This document shows, in pieces, positions 1 through 13,777 of a stretch of 64,000 bases of DNA. Source of the stretch: Hofstenia miamia (taxonomy: Eukaryota; Xenacoelomorpha; Acoela). The stretch's first letter is position 1, and each line of letters opens with the position of its first letter. The notes under the pieces are model-generated. The model had not been told where the DNA came from and did no database searches. It worked only from the letters and a program-made list of their open reading frames with translations. The translations under genes and the position numbers were made by a program. The DNA lies in contig SCFE01000057.1 of the NCBI GenBank assembly GCA_004352715.1, positions 845,999 to 909,998 on the forward strand. Reading direction: 5' to 3'.

Positions 1-3000
1 TAAAATTCAAAAATTAATTGTAAAAAAGCCTAAAAGTTATAGGGCCTAATAAAATAAAACCTTCCATCCTAATTTAAAAAAGATTGCTCAAGCAATTTAT
101 ACAAATTAGAAATGCTGTTAATCATGCAGTACAAAGAAATACGTGTGTATGCCTGTAAAAGGCTGCATTCGTTTACAATCTTCATACACAACATAATTCA
201 TATAAACCTTTATTTAACTTCTGAATTGAAAACTATAACATTAACTTCAAAAGAGAAAGTCGCGAAAATAAAAATTCTATTTCCCTTGATATTGGTGCAA
301 TGTCAGATTAGATATATGAATAAAATTAAGGAAAAAATTTGATACTGCAATCGAATAAAATTTTATAAGATTATGTTGAAATTGTTTTATTACTACCATA
401 ATTCGACAACGAACATCTTAAACTCGGTCAAATTTTCTAAGAAAACAAACCATTCAATAAAATACACCTCATTAAATTACAGCATTACTAGACTAGCACA
501 CAAAGTTATCAAATTGTAAATAGTTAAAGAAATTTTCCAATGAAACAATTAGGAAATCAAAATTAACCATGAAAACAAAATTGATGGTATTTTTAGCTGT
601 TACCTATACCTACCATATTTCCTGTGCAGAATCAATATCTTACAAATTCAGCAGTTAAAATATTAATGATAATTTTAATAGTGCTAAATGCGGGAAATCA
701 CAACGATTTTAGCTAATTAATGGAATTAGGAGGTTATTAGTACAATGTGTTTATAATTTTCTGCGTTGGTTATCTGCATAATAGAACTGAAAACAAAAAT
801 GGAACGAATAATAAAAGATGTTTAGTAAGTATTGTTCAAAATGAAAAATCGTGATATCAATTATTCAAGAAAAGGAGAGACAGAAATGCTCCATAGATTT
901 GTGGGGACATTATCAGACACGCGAGGGACAGCTAGATGATAAAGAATAAGATAAATTGGACAAAACTAAAATTAGAGGATATTATATGGAACACAATACA
1001 TGCACTGAATAGTCATGACTACTAAATAGATGCAATAAATAGTCAACTTATCCTATATGACACATTGTATTTGCAAATATTCCAACTAAGCAAACCACGA
1101 CTAAGCGAACCACTGCGATACAATTTCAGTAGAAAGTCTTAAGTTCATTAAAATTAAATAAATTAATATTTATGCAAATTTAGATTTTTAAACAAAATTT
1201 ACTTGTGAAAAATATACAAATTAGAGAGATAGTGAGTGATTAATACAATCGTTTAAAAATCTTGAGAAACAAACATAAAGCTCAAGTTGCGGAAACTATT
1301 GGTTCACTAGACAATGAAACGGGTACTCATGGTTTCAGAATAAAAGTTAAACCTTTGGACCACATGGGACCAGACAATTCAATAGAACTGGTATGAGAAA
1401 GGACTGGGACCAAATCCAATGGTACTAAATGGGACCAATAATATTCTGGTCCCGCAGTCCGCCAACTATCTCATGGTTGCTAAGTTATAATATTTTATTT
1501 CCAATTCAAGCGTAGTTGCCTAAGCATTTATCCTAAACAATCTAACCCAAACAAATAAGTGCTAATTATTAGCGAATTAACATAATGCAAAATATACAGA
1601 GCAATTACAAAAAAGTCAGAAAAATTATGTTCAAAAATTATTTATGAGTAACAACCGTGGCTAAATGTTTAACTGACTAATCAAACCCAACCAATGAGCG
1701 AAATAATTCGCTGCCGTCTATACTAATTGATAAACAGCTAGGCAAATATAATTAACGCAGTAAAAGAGCGTTTAATTACTTGCTAAAATCACATTATAAA
1801 ATAGAGTCCAAGCTAAATTTACTTCTATTAAAGTTACAATTGAACATCGGTTTGTTCTCTACGGAAAGTAGGTTTAGATTTTTAGCAAAGCTTTAAAAGC
1901 GAATACATACCCTGGCATGCATTTATCGTCCAAAGGAAGTTACTCATTAAAACTTAAAGAATATGCCATTTCAAAAGAAATGGAAATTCTCAATTGATAG
2001 CTTTGTAGGAATTAAAATAGTACGATAAACCCCATTCTGAAGCGAGGGTAAGTTAAACTATCAAAGTGTCAGTTAATGAATATTGAATTTTGTCAGGATA
2101 ATTGGAATCTTCGGTTCAGTGATAAAGCGAAAACCCACTTTGCAATTTGAAAATCAATGAAGATTTAATCCGAAAATAGCTATAAAAAACGAGATACTTG
2201 AACACTTATACAGGTGCCACTTTGGCATGCGACCTCAAAGGCGCAGGTCTACTTTGGTAAGCAATCTTCTCACCTGATAGTTATGATTAGAGTTTGCAAT
2301 TACTGCTCACCCAACGGTAAAACATGTTTAACGTACTAATGACCACTAAAAATCTACTTTGAGTAATATTAATATTTTTTATTATGTTAACCACAGCGCT
2401 TTCAAATTACTTGCGCCGTTCCTAACAGCACAGCCAATTTCTCATTAGAAGAGTGTTTGGCAGGACAAACCCGACTCAAAATACCATGCCAGTTTAACCG
2501 GTTCGCTTTCGGATAGTGCTGTTGATGCCTCTGCTTGATTGTTCTTTTTCCAAAATTGCAAAGTAAACTTCTACTAAATTTCATACTAATTCCTGCAAAA
2601 TAATGCTATGATCCAAAAAAACCTAGTCTAAAACCAACGCATTGAATCAATAGGGGAAGGAATTTTTAAAGTCGTAAACCCCATTGGTCCTTGCTATAAC
2701 AATGTGATATCCCATCCGCATGAGTTCACAATGACGTGGAAGAAACTCAAATTTGCTATGCGTTAGTAAAATGGATGCAAAAGAACTTGTAAATTATAAT
2801 TGTGATTTTGATTTGAAACATTTTTTAAATTGGAAAAATAATTGCAGCATCTCTACAAGGTAAAATGTCGATGAAACGATCGGATTAACGAGTAGTAATA
2901 ACACAATTATTACAATTTAGTCGCCTTCGTGCCTCGTGTTGTTCAGACATCAAAGATGGCTTAAAATTAAAAAAGACATAACGAATAACTGCAATTCCAA

Positions 3001-6000
3001 TTGGTTGAAAATCAACTTCAAGGAAGAGAAAGCGTAACCTGTTGACTGCAATAAATTCATAAATAATTACTTTTGAAGATATATTGACGTAGTGGGCTAA
3101 GTAAAAAATAATGTAGGAGATAAGAAAACTATTGGATTCTTCAAATGAATATGCACCTTTTGTCACCGATTTAATCATTATTATATTTCGTAAATGCTGA
3201 GGTCGAGGTCACAATCAGGTTAGTAGATATTCAAATTTTTACGGTGCATCACAACTCTACTTATTTCAAAATCTTTGCTGTCCTTAGTTGAAGTTAGTTC
3301 AGAAAAGCTTATGCACTACTGTAATTTAGAGAACATGAACAAATTAATCGCTAACATTTTCTAAATGCATGTTCTGACTAAACAGGAATAATCCTGCACT
3401 AGACAAAAAGTTATTTAATCGAGGTCGCAGTTGCATGTTTGTTTTTTTGCACGATATCTCTACGACATACTTTAAACATATATACTTAAATCTTTTATGT
3501 GGATATAGAAATACGTAGTTTAGTTGGCGATCATAAGATTATTGGAAGTGAAAAAATCGAATTTAAATTTTTAATGGGATTTTATAAAGCAGCTCAAAGA
3601 ATTTTAAAAAAAATTAGTGTCTACAAACTAATCCTACTATTTCAAGAAATTTAAAGTTTACACTAGTATAAAAAACGTGTTTATTAGAGCTGTCGTAAAT
3701 TAATTAAAGTACAAACTTAAAAAAACGACTTCCAATAGCACAAAAATACTATAAACAATTTAAAATTACCAGAAATAATATACAGAAACTTTATTGTCAA
3801 AATGAGGTCAAATGTAGTGTTACGTCATACAGTCAAAATAATGTGGAAATTAATGAAAACTCATTAAAGCATTATTATTCGAGGCGAGTATCCAAAGCAA
3901 GAATTCATATTTATGTAAAGGCCTTAACATTAATATACATTGACAAAACACCCATTTTACATTTGCACAAAATTAATGATTGAAGTTAGATTAGCCTTCA
4001 GTTATATTTATATTGTGTAACCATTGATCAATATAAGTGACTGAGTCTTGAAGAAAATGCGTTTGCCAGCATTAACAATTATGAAATTGGGAAATTATGA
4101 GATCTTCACACATCGGTTGGTGAATGGCTCGAATTTTCCATGAACACTTATTATTTTTAAGTAAGAGAGTGAGCAAAATTAGAATTTTGTGTAGTAAGGA
4201 CAAATTTTAAAAGTAAAAAAATGAAGAATAGAACTCTAAAAATCCCTATCGCAAGTCTTGGCGACTCATTTCTTTCTAAGCCGAATGCCGCATATTAACC
4301 TAAGATAATAACTTGATGAAATAATTGACACGATTAAGCATGATTATCTTCAACATTCAGCATGCAATCAGGGGCAAGGTACGGTGTGAATTACAACAAG
4401 TACGACATCAAAGACAGCAGATAAAAATTATTCAAAATGGAAACACGACAAGTTGATAATTTTTATCGAACGCGAAACACGGCGGAATAATGAATATCAA
4501 TTAATATTTCTTCAAAATATTGGAGCGAAATGAGAGAATTTCATATCAGCATAGAGCATTTTTCCAGTCTCGGTACGCAAATTTATGTAATTTATTAAGT
4601 CAAACATGCGTTTAAAAGATGTCATATATAATAGATTCGAAAACAGGTCAGTTTGCAATCTGGAAATTGGAAAGAAAGCACTAATTGCGAGCATAGAGGA
4701 AATGCATATTTAGCATTGAGATGATACTGATCCAAAACTTTAATGCAGACGCTATCTAATTAAGAACAAAAAATCAGATTATCATAAAAATCAGAACTAG
4801 GCATGTCCTGATAAGTAATTTTATTAACAATTTACAAAATACATACACTAAAGAACCATGTAAACATATCATCGGTGTTTGTGACACCATTTACATACAT
4901 GCTATGTAGAATACAATAAACTTGTTCAATTTTCGCACAATATATTATTTCTGTTCAGTATTACACATCCCTTCTTTTGAAACAATATAATGATAAAGGT
5001 GGAAACACTCATAACCTCAGTCAGCCGCCCCAGTAATAGGAAAAATTTCACTGAACGCGAAAACCTTTATGTCAGATGGGGTCAAGGAGTCACATTTAAA
5101 ATATATTAATTTCTTATTTCCGATTCGATGTATTGATAAGCGGACTAAAGAGAAGATCACATGAATTGTGACCCGGTTGCATATTTCTGTTATATCTGCC
5201 ATCGTTGATTAATGCTGCGACTATTCGACCACCAATATTCATTAAGATGCAATAATATACAAATATAATCATTCTTTGAAATTTCTTGATGACCCTGGAA
5301 AGAGGTATGTGGAGTAAAAACATGACTTAGAAAGAGACACAACTCAAATAGACGGACATAACATCCTGCTCTCGTTTCATTATGTTATAAAACTATTCAA
5401 AGATAACACAACAATAGATGTGTAATTAATTATACGACGTGAATCAAACAGATTCTCGTAAAACTAATGAGTTTACAGCATAAAGTCTACATTTCATTAA
5501 AGAACTCGCTCGAGGACAAAGACAGCAAGCTGAGTTGTCACCATTCGCCCAATGGACTCTTCCGTCTGATTAAAATCCCGCTAATCAATTCTACGGCGAT
5601 GATTGTCGGCGAGGAAATTAATCTGACAACTTTTTAATCTCCACTTTCGATTCAACTCGCCCTAAGAATCTAGTAGTGAGATTTTTTGTAGGTACTGACA
5701 CTTCAATATCAATCAAGAAAAATTCTGATGAAATTTCATAGATTTGAGGGTCAAAATGGTTTTTGGACCCAATTCAACAATTGTTTGTAAAATATTTATC
5801 AATATTAAACTTTCAAACTAAAAAACTATAGTGTCTGTGTTCATGGCTTGTCTAGCGCCTTCTTCAATGCAATCCAATTGTTAATACACTGAACTGAAAC
5901 AAACATTAATAATTGAAAAACACCCTCACACATTGGCACGGTTTCTTAATTTTTCAAAAACTTGACCCGCCATCAGCTCACTATATACAAATCGAATGGT

Positions 6001-8302
6001 TATAAAGTGCTCTTAGGTTGCTTAAAGAGATATTATTTGTAAAATCCCATACTTTTTATAAGAATGAATTTTTATAAAAGTCAAAACACAATTTCTAAAA
6101 TTTTAAGAATTCTTTAAAAACCCTCGAAATTCTTAAACTTGCATGGATTTTGCCGTAGTGTTTCATTTTTTGTCATTCCAATTGCAGAGGAGGTTGTTTT
6201 CTAACTAGCTCTGACCTCTTCATTTTAATGCCTCATTCTATATGCGAACAATATAAATCACAAACTAATTCTTACATCGAATTTAAGAATTGTTGAAACA
6301 CTCTTGTAAACACATGTACAGTATTACTCAAAAAGACAGTTTTTCACACTAAAATTGAAAAAACAATGTTAGAAAATATTTAGAATAATTGTAAATTTTT
6401 TGAATTAAATATTTTCGACGAAGTCTGTCTCTATTTTAAGTAGCAATGATTATCTAATATATGACGTCAACGATGTTCTTCGATTGATTATTTTTATAAG
6501 CACATGCCAATTTCCTTCAATAAGAGAATTCAGTTAAATCAAAAATACAAAGTTAACCGAATTCACTGCTTTCAATATTTATTGAAGCCGTCTTTAACAA
6601 ATATTATTTACTGCAAATCTATATGGGTCTTAAAGATCGAGGGAAGTTAGTCAATTCGTTTGAAGTTAATTGAAAAAAATTGCTTTCTCCTAGTTGAAAG
6701 GAAGTCGTTGAGATGCTCTTTAGTTGTGAATGTACAGTAGCAAATCAAGACGGCAATTCATATTTGCCGATTGGTAAAAATTATGTGTCGAGGACTGATG
6801 GACAACTTTAACACTAGGACGGCCGTTAGTGCTTGAGAATCATTGGAAAGATTCATGAAAAAAATAATAAATCTTCAAAACGGTGAATTCAATTTGGTCA
6901 TCAACATAATTAGAGGTTGAAGTACCGCTGCTCTAGATTTCAATATATTAATGGTTGCATAACAAATAGGAAAACTTTGTTTTTTTAAATGCACAAAATA
7001 CTATAAATCACTAAAGTTAAAGCTGAAATAAAACAGTTTTATAGAAAACATGTTGTTTTCAGAACCCATCTTCCATAGCGAATTGACAATTTCACCCTGA
7101 TTCAAGTTTCAAGACGTAAAACTCAGTGGTATACCAAACAAACCGAAACCGAACCCACAAACAAATTGAAGATCGAGTTTGTTTGTGAAGTTGAATAGTA
7201 ATTTTGTTTTTTTTTTGATTAGTGCTTTGAAAATATACCTTAGAAAGGTATTTTCTCTTACTAATACTGTTAGCAAAAAAACGAAACCGAAAAATTTTTT
7301 TTGGATACCACCGAGCATTCCGTAAAAGTGAAAAGAGGTAAGTGTCGATTAAAATAAATGAAAAGCAATGAAAAAGTGTTTATAACCGAGTTTTAAACAA
7401 CTAAAAAAATTTTCCAGAGAACCCTGATTATTCCTGTGTTAGATTTTGAACTTCCGTATCCACAGTGGCTGAAAAGTGCAGTAAGATTGGAAGGAAAATA
7501 GTTACAGCTGCTGTTGAATAGAACACTTAAAGCGTTGGAAAAATTTCTTTGGCCACCAAATTGAATGTTTATTTAGAGAGGAAAGTCAGATGGAAACAAC
7601 AAAGGAGATCGAGAGATGTGTCCGAAGTGAGACAATTAATTAATAATGCCTGTGAATTAGTAGACAGAGTTAGAGTGAGCAAAACCAGCTCTGGCACAAA
7701 GTGAATTGAAATGAACTATTTTCTTTTGTAACAAATCAATAATCTATAAATGCATGCGTCTCAATTCCAATTCTTTGAAAATGACAAAATGGAGGAGTAA
7801 ATGATGCATATATTTAACAGTTAAAAATTAAAACTATACCTCCTTAAACTGATAGTGTAGTTAGTCAAATCGGTCTATTTATATGATACTTGTAAAAATA
7901 TTTCAATTTGTTCGGTTGCTTATCGCCACAAACCCGTATTCGCAAAACTCTCCTCGTAAATCACCTTTCAAAAACAAAGATGTACAAATATATGAATTTC
8001 GTTCCATAAATTGAACATTTCAACGTTTCGAGATAATTGCTCGGAACTAACGAAATAGAAACAGCGTATGTATTATACGATATATAACAGCAAAAACACT
8101 GAATTAATCACATAAAGAAGCTCAATTTGTTATTAGATAAGAATAATGACAATATTTTGCATAGTCTACCGCTAACGTAAAGAACTGTTCCTTCCAAATT
8201 TTTCGAATAGTTATCTCCAATAATAAATTTGGAATTTTTTAATATATTGCTTCAATGTAATGGTGAAGAATTGTATGAAAGAATATTTCTGAAAAGAATA
8301 TT

Positions 8303-8632
8303 ACCTGAAAATACTAATTTTTGATGAAAGCCTCAATTTTTTAAAATTCGTTCAATTTATCTCCATAACTGATATAATGATGAATATAATGTTGATGTAA
8401 TAAGGGATTTAGTATTCAATTTCTAATATAGATTTTATCCGAATTTAACTGGATCTCAATTTTATCCTGCCCTGACCGGATATATTTTGCCCTGATTATC
8501 CCGTACGGACTCACCATAATATTGATGCATCTATATTGGTGGATGCGCTTCAATGTACCTGAAAATACTATTTTTTTTACGAAAGTTTACATTTTTCCAA
8601 AATTCATTCAATTTATCTCCATAAGTGATATT
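8303..8632. repeat. Diverged direct repeat, spacing 254 bp
   Basis: acctgaaaatact and ttcaatttatctccataa recur at 8303-8375 and 8557-8630, with gcttcaatgt ahead of both. The copies have diverged by substitutions and small indels, so the duplication is old. Confidence 0.6.
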
Positions 8633-11600
8633 TAGATATTCAGGTGGCTTAAAGTCCAACTACTTTCCTTCAGAAAGTAGAATTTTGAAATCTAAATCAG
8701 AGGTCGTGGGGTCTATAGAAGATCAAAACAGTCATTAAAAGAAGACTTTTCTTATGCGTTTTCGAATTATGGACATCGTTATTAGTTTGAGAGGGATTGA
8801 AAAATATTTTACGAAATATCCAGTTATTTCTTAAATAGCACCGAATATATATCTAAGCTATATTAAGTTAAGGGATATTCATGCAAATCGTTTATGAGAG
8901 CGTAGTGAGTTGAGTATTTCGTTATGAAAACTTAACGACAACAAACAGAAAATTGAATTTGTAGAACATGGCCGACAAAAACACACGTTATGTTCTTTAT
9001 AATAAGATTAATTTTGTAATGACAAATAGTACATTGCGAATTATAAACAAATACCAGACGAGTGGCAAAGATTGCGTAAACTAGTTTATAAAGAATTATT
9101 CCGCACACTTTATTGAAAATGTTTGATCGGAAAGAAAAGCAGAGGCCAAGCAAACAAATGCGTGCAAATCCAAACAATGCGTCTTTATATCATAAGACCG
9201 TTACCAAACAATGACACCGATTATGGTGAAAAGCAGGTCTATCAATATAACAAGGCAATGGGATATTTCGTAAGCCATATGGGAAACAACAAAATACGAA
9301 GGAATTTCACAGTTACAGAATGTGCCAAATCGAATTCTATTTAGGCTTCAATGAAGAAAATACGCAAGTTAATACACGCATACCTTTACAAAACTTTAAT
9401 ATAAAATCCTCAAGATTTATAGTAAAACACGTCATTCACAAAAATCTATTAAATCGAACTTTGGTGGTAAAGCATACGGTTTAAAACCAGATAAAGATAA
9501 ACCATTTTACGCTGGCAATACGAAAGCTATCAGACATTGTACAGACTTAATGGCCGCTTAAATCTAGATGAAAATGTTTTTACCACAAATTTCACTTAAA
9601 TATTCATCTTTAACCATAAACAGCAAAAACTTATGCCTAGAACAAATTAAGCAGTATAGTCAGTCAAGGCAATGTCTATCAAAAACAGGTAAAACCAATG
9701 TAAAAGAGCAACTTCATTATATTTAGTCCAATTTCTTGTTCCATTAGTTTTTTATGAAAACAAATCGCTTTATTGAAAAATTTCGCCTATATACCCAAAA
9801 CAAGTTTCGAAAATCATGTAGTAGAGTAAATGAACGAAACTTTTTTATCGAAAACCTGTCGAAAAGAAATTGTAACGCAGTTTAAGATTAACTTCGCGCA
9901 TGATTGGTTTTACAACTATAATTTTTAACAGTGAGGGCAAAGTGCTTGGCATAAGTAATTCTAGAATTGAAATGCAGCAAAAGCCTACAACATAAAAATA
10001 ATTAAGACGTTATTATAAAATTTAATTCATTCCCCAATTTTCTTAGTGTTGAACTTTATGACTCAATGTAAACCAACTAATATCAGTTGACACTTTCGGA
10101 GGAGTCCATTCTGAATGAATGCCAGGAGCAAACATGTTTGTACTGACAAGTTAAACAGCGACAGATATTAGTCGAATAAACAGGTACTGTTGGCAGACGA
10201 ATTAGCGGATACTAGAGATCCTATTAACAAACATTTAATTTTCATAAATGGAATTGACACGTGGAAGTGATTTCAAAGAGTTATTTAGCAGAAGTCTACA
10301 TTTCTGTTAAAAATAAATTAACTCGGAATTTTGTTTTAACTCCATTTCATTAAATATAACAATCCTTCGGTTTTCACAAGCCTACACAAAAAAAATTGTT
10401 TGAAAAAACTCATGGAAAAACAGTTTCCGAGTTGGATAATTGCTAATTAGATTGCAAAGAGCGCGTGATTTGTGTTATTCAGGTGAAAATATTTAGTTTT
10501 GTCGGCTTTTTCTTGCCAATTGAATAGAAAAGCGAAACCACCTCCTTCGAAAAACACATTAGAAAATTAAAATGCACAGTTGGCTGCCTCGGAAAATAAT
10601 GTTTCAAAATTAAATGGAAATATCCGAATATGTTGAAAATAAACGCAATACTTGCAATGAATTATAGCACATTTATAGACAAGATACCAACTGTAGTTAA
10701 ATATCAATTAAATGGAGAATATAGTTACAAAAGTTTGGTGAAATTACTAGAAATTTGAATAAAAACGTTAACCTGCAAAATTGACTAGGAGTCTTGTTGC
10801 GGTCGAAAAGAAGCGACACAGCGTGTTTCTTTGTGCTTTTTATTAGAAAATTAAAATTATTGTCTAACGTAATGGAATTAAACAAGAAACTAATTTCGAT
10901 TAATCAAATTTTACTTCAGAAAAACGACAATTGAATTTACTAGAAGTTAATTGACTTAACTCCAAGTTCACTCCAAACTATCAAATTTTAATGAAACTAA
11001 AAGCCCAAAACTCATATTGAATCCAGCATAGTGAAAATGTTTTAGGATTGTCAACAAGATAGTCTGAATAAATATTTATGCATCTAAAATATAAATAAGA
11101 GCAATCAGATTATACAAGAACATAATTAGGATCTGGATACAACCAGACTGCAAACCGGATCAGTCAGAAAATTTAATGGATATAAGTTAAACTAATACCT
11201 ACCTCGAGATTTTTTTGAGAAATCCTAGAGTGGAGGGGATATATTTATCAACGCAATGAAAGTTAAAAGACAAATTTCGTTCTTTTAAATATATTTAAAT
11301 ATGAATAGTAGCTTATCTCAAAGAATCAATTGGACACCGTCTTCAATATCAATTTTAGCACTGAAATTTCACGATCCATGTGATATTTAGTGATGCTTGC
11401 AAAACACAACATAATGAGCATGAGAATCTGCGACAGAAAAAGTCTATTAATTTTTATGAAACATGAGGACAAGTTGTTTCAGTCGAATAATAAACTTCGG
11501 TATTAAAAATCTACTTCTTTTCCAAGGCGGCTTGTATTGCATTTTTACAGTCAATGTATTGGAAAACCACAGTTAAAAAATATATGTCCAAGTTTGAATA

Positions 11601-11810
11601 TGGAATTTCATAATATCAGCAATAAGTTCAAATTCCAGTAAGAAAACTAGAAACTATTTCTATTTGTAAAGACCGTTCATTAAGGCCCCTGTGAGCTGAC
11701 TTTTTTAGGTTCTACTCGAGTCCGAGTATCGAGTAGATTTGGAACCTTAACTCGCGAGTTACAATTTAATTCAGAGTTGTTTTTATTATAACTGCTGCAT
11801 AGCGAACAGG

Positions 11811-12073
11811 TATATATATATATATANNNNNNNNNNNNNNNNNNNNNNNNNNNNNNNNNNNNNNNNNNNNNNNNNNNNNNNNNNNNNNNNNNNNNNNNNN
11901 NNNNNNNNNNNNNNNNNNNNNNNNNNNNNNNNNNNNNNNNNNNNNNNNNNNNNNNNNNNNNNNNNNNNNNNNNNNNNNNNNNNNNNNNNNNNNNNNNNNN
12001 NNNNNNNNNNNNNNNNNNNNNNNNNNNNNNNNNNNNNNNNNNNNNNNTATATATATAATATATATATATATAT
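11811..12073. repeat. (TA)n array with N gap 11827-12047
   Basis: TA dinucleotides flank a 221-base gap on both sides, so the gap is probably unassembled TA repeat. Confidence 0.9.
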
Positions 12074-13349
12074 CAAAGAAATGCATGTTAAATTATATGA
12101 GAGAAATTAGAAATAAATAGTGAAGGCCGATGGATTCTTCAGTATTACAGACGAACATTAAATTCAAAAAGATGGATTAAAGCTAAGATCAAGATGGTTT
12201 CGAGTACTCACAGGCCCTACATTCATTGTATTTATAATGCTTATTGATGATTTTCAACATCTCTATGCAGTCATTGGAGTAAAGAAAAATTGCATGTTAA
12301 ATAGAAAAGTGCACATGGAGTTGAAATTCATTTCACAGAATTGCATCTTACACAATGATTAATATCATCAGTTTAGCTTAACCATTAAAATGCTTGATTA
12401 AACAAGACATTGATTCTATCCGTAGAGATCGTGTAGGCGTATCAACTACAGTACGGTAATTGTAGTTCAACAATAAACATTATTTCTTAGTTTTCCTAAA
12501 TAGCAAATCGAAATTGCAAATCCCAACAATATTTGCAAAGTTATCATGTGCAACATTAATACTAACATATTTCCACTCACTGTGAAACAAATTAATATTA
12601 GAAAAAAGTTATCCTAACATCTAGAATTTAAAAAATAAAGTAAAAAAGTTTACAGCATAAGGTTTTGATAGAGAAGCTTGCGGAAACCCATGTACATGTA
12701 CAGGTACATATTGTCAAAAAATAGGGCAGTTCTTTAAAAAATTCGTTGTCTGCAAATTGCGGATTATGTCTGAACAGGATATGTGCTGAAACAAATTTCC
12801 TATACCAGGCAAATCCGATTTGTTTGGGACATGTATAGATCTATAAAAGACCATAAACTTGAATTTTGAAAGATTTTGGACAAAATATAAGAATAAAAGG
12901 TTCGTTAGATTTCAACTAGGGTTGAGATAATCAGCAGATTTAATGATTAATTATAAAGAAACAATGAGAGGTTTAAGCGAAAAGGCCTTGCATTTCTAAG
13001 ATAATATATTGCAGAAGAAACGCTGCAAGAGTTGGAAATCACCATTGCATTTACAGTTTCTGCCAGTCGCTGATTTCAAAGGTAAATTAATGTAGCGTTA
13101 AATTTAGAAAAGAAGTCGATATCGTGAAATGATGAGCATTAAAAAAACACTCATGTATCAAAGAAGATAGATTCCGCAATTTAACAAAAAGTTTTTAAAC
13201 AACATCAAGGCGACACCAAACACTTTAATTACATATTTTAGGAAACGTGAGTCATTAACAAAGTAATGCTTCAAAAGCAAACTACGAAGCAATGAGAAAC
13301 TTTTATCATACTATCTAATTTCATTTTTAAATAAATACTAAAATTTTAC

Positions 13350-13735
13350 CCTAAATACAACACTGCCTTTAGGAGTGTTTTCCAAGACTGCGAATTCTTC
13401 CATTACAAACTCTGGTTGATTGTCATTGACATCTATTATTTGGAAAATAACTGTGAGGGTTCCATTAATGGGATAAGCAACCCCTTCTTCTACTGCTGAA
13501 ATGAAAAGTGAACTCTGCACAAACTTCTCATAATCCAGATGATCAGTTAAGCTGATAATTCCAGTTGAGGAATCGATGGTGAACCTCGCAGGTTGAGTCT
13601 GAACCATGATCTCGTATTTTACAGCTTTTGCTGGGATATTCATGGATTTTATACGTACTACTGGAATGTTTATAGCATAGTCTTCGGGTATATCAAACCA
13701 CTTAACTTCTTCTAAATCGTCTTCGAATGCACCAG
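13350..13735 (-). CDS. Cadherin-repeat protein, internal exon (last visible)
   Basis: This exon has the clearest cadherin signature. The acceptor AG is at 13737-13736 and the donor GT at 13349-13348 (AGG, then GTAAAA). It has two bases of a split codon plus 128 codons, and ends in phase 0. The first 30 codons (GAFEDDLEEVKWFDIPEDYA and on) are an acidic, poorly conserved strand or linker. Then come RFTIDSSTGIISL, LDYEKF (the LDRE position), an A-x-D-G position changed to AVEEG, and the full calcium linker IIDVNDNQPEF. The next repeat starts EEFAVLENTPKGSVVF, with the conserved Glu-Asn. NGT is a possible glycosylation site. The following exon must start in phase 0; none is recognisable at 1-13349, so it is probably outside the window or too divergent to see. 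Confidence 0.92.
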
Positions 13736-13758
13736 CTAAATTAATTTCAGTTCAGTAC

Positions 13759-13777
13759 ATATATATATATATATATT
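13759..13777. repeat. (AT)n tract just upstream of a splice acceptor
   Basis: A pure AT run lies about 22-40 bases before the acceptor AG of the exon at 13735 in transcript direction, which overlaps the usual branch-point zone. Confidence 0.9.

Larger units (their letters stand above)
1..13349. other. AT-rich sequence downstream of the last visible cadherin exon
   Basis: No exon, RNA gene or intact mobile element is recognisable here. It is probably continuing intron, because the last visible exon ends at a splice donor. Reading frames of 60-106 codons show no family similarity, and those crossing 11827-12047 are created by N bases. A diverged duplication is at 8303-8630. A patch at 5490-5660 is less AT-rich and carries repeated TAATC motifs. 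A cluster of GGGACCA motifs lies at 1360-1450. Confidence 0.55.

Noticed and set aside
1310-1470. GGGACCA word cluster resembling subterminal repeats of a small element.
   Set aside because: Ends do not pair and no target duplication is visible.
2885-3178. 97-codon minus-strand frame.
   Set aside because: Composition and lack of motifs match random AT-rich sequence.
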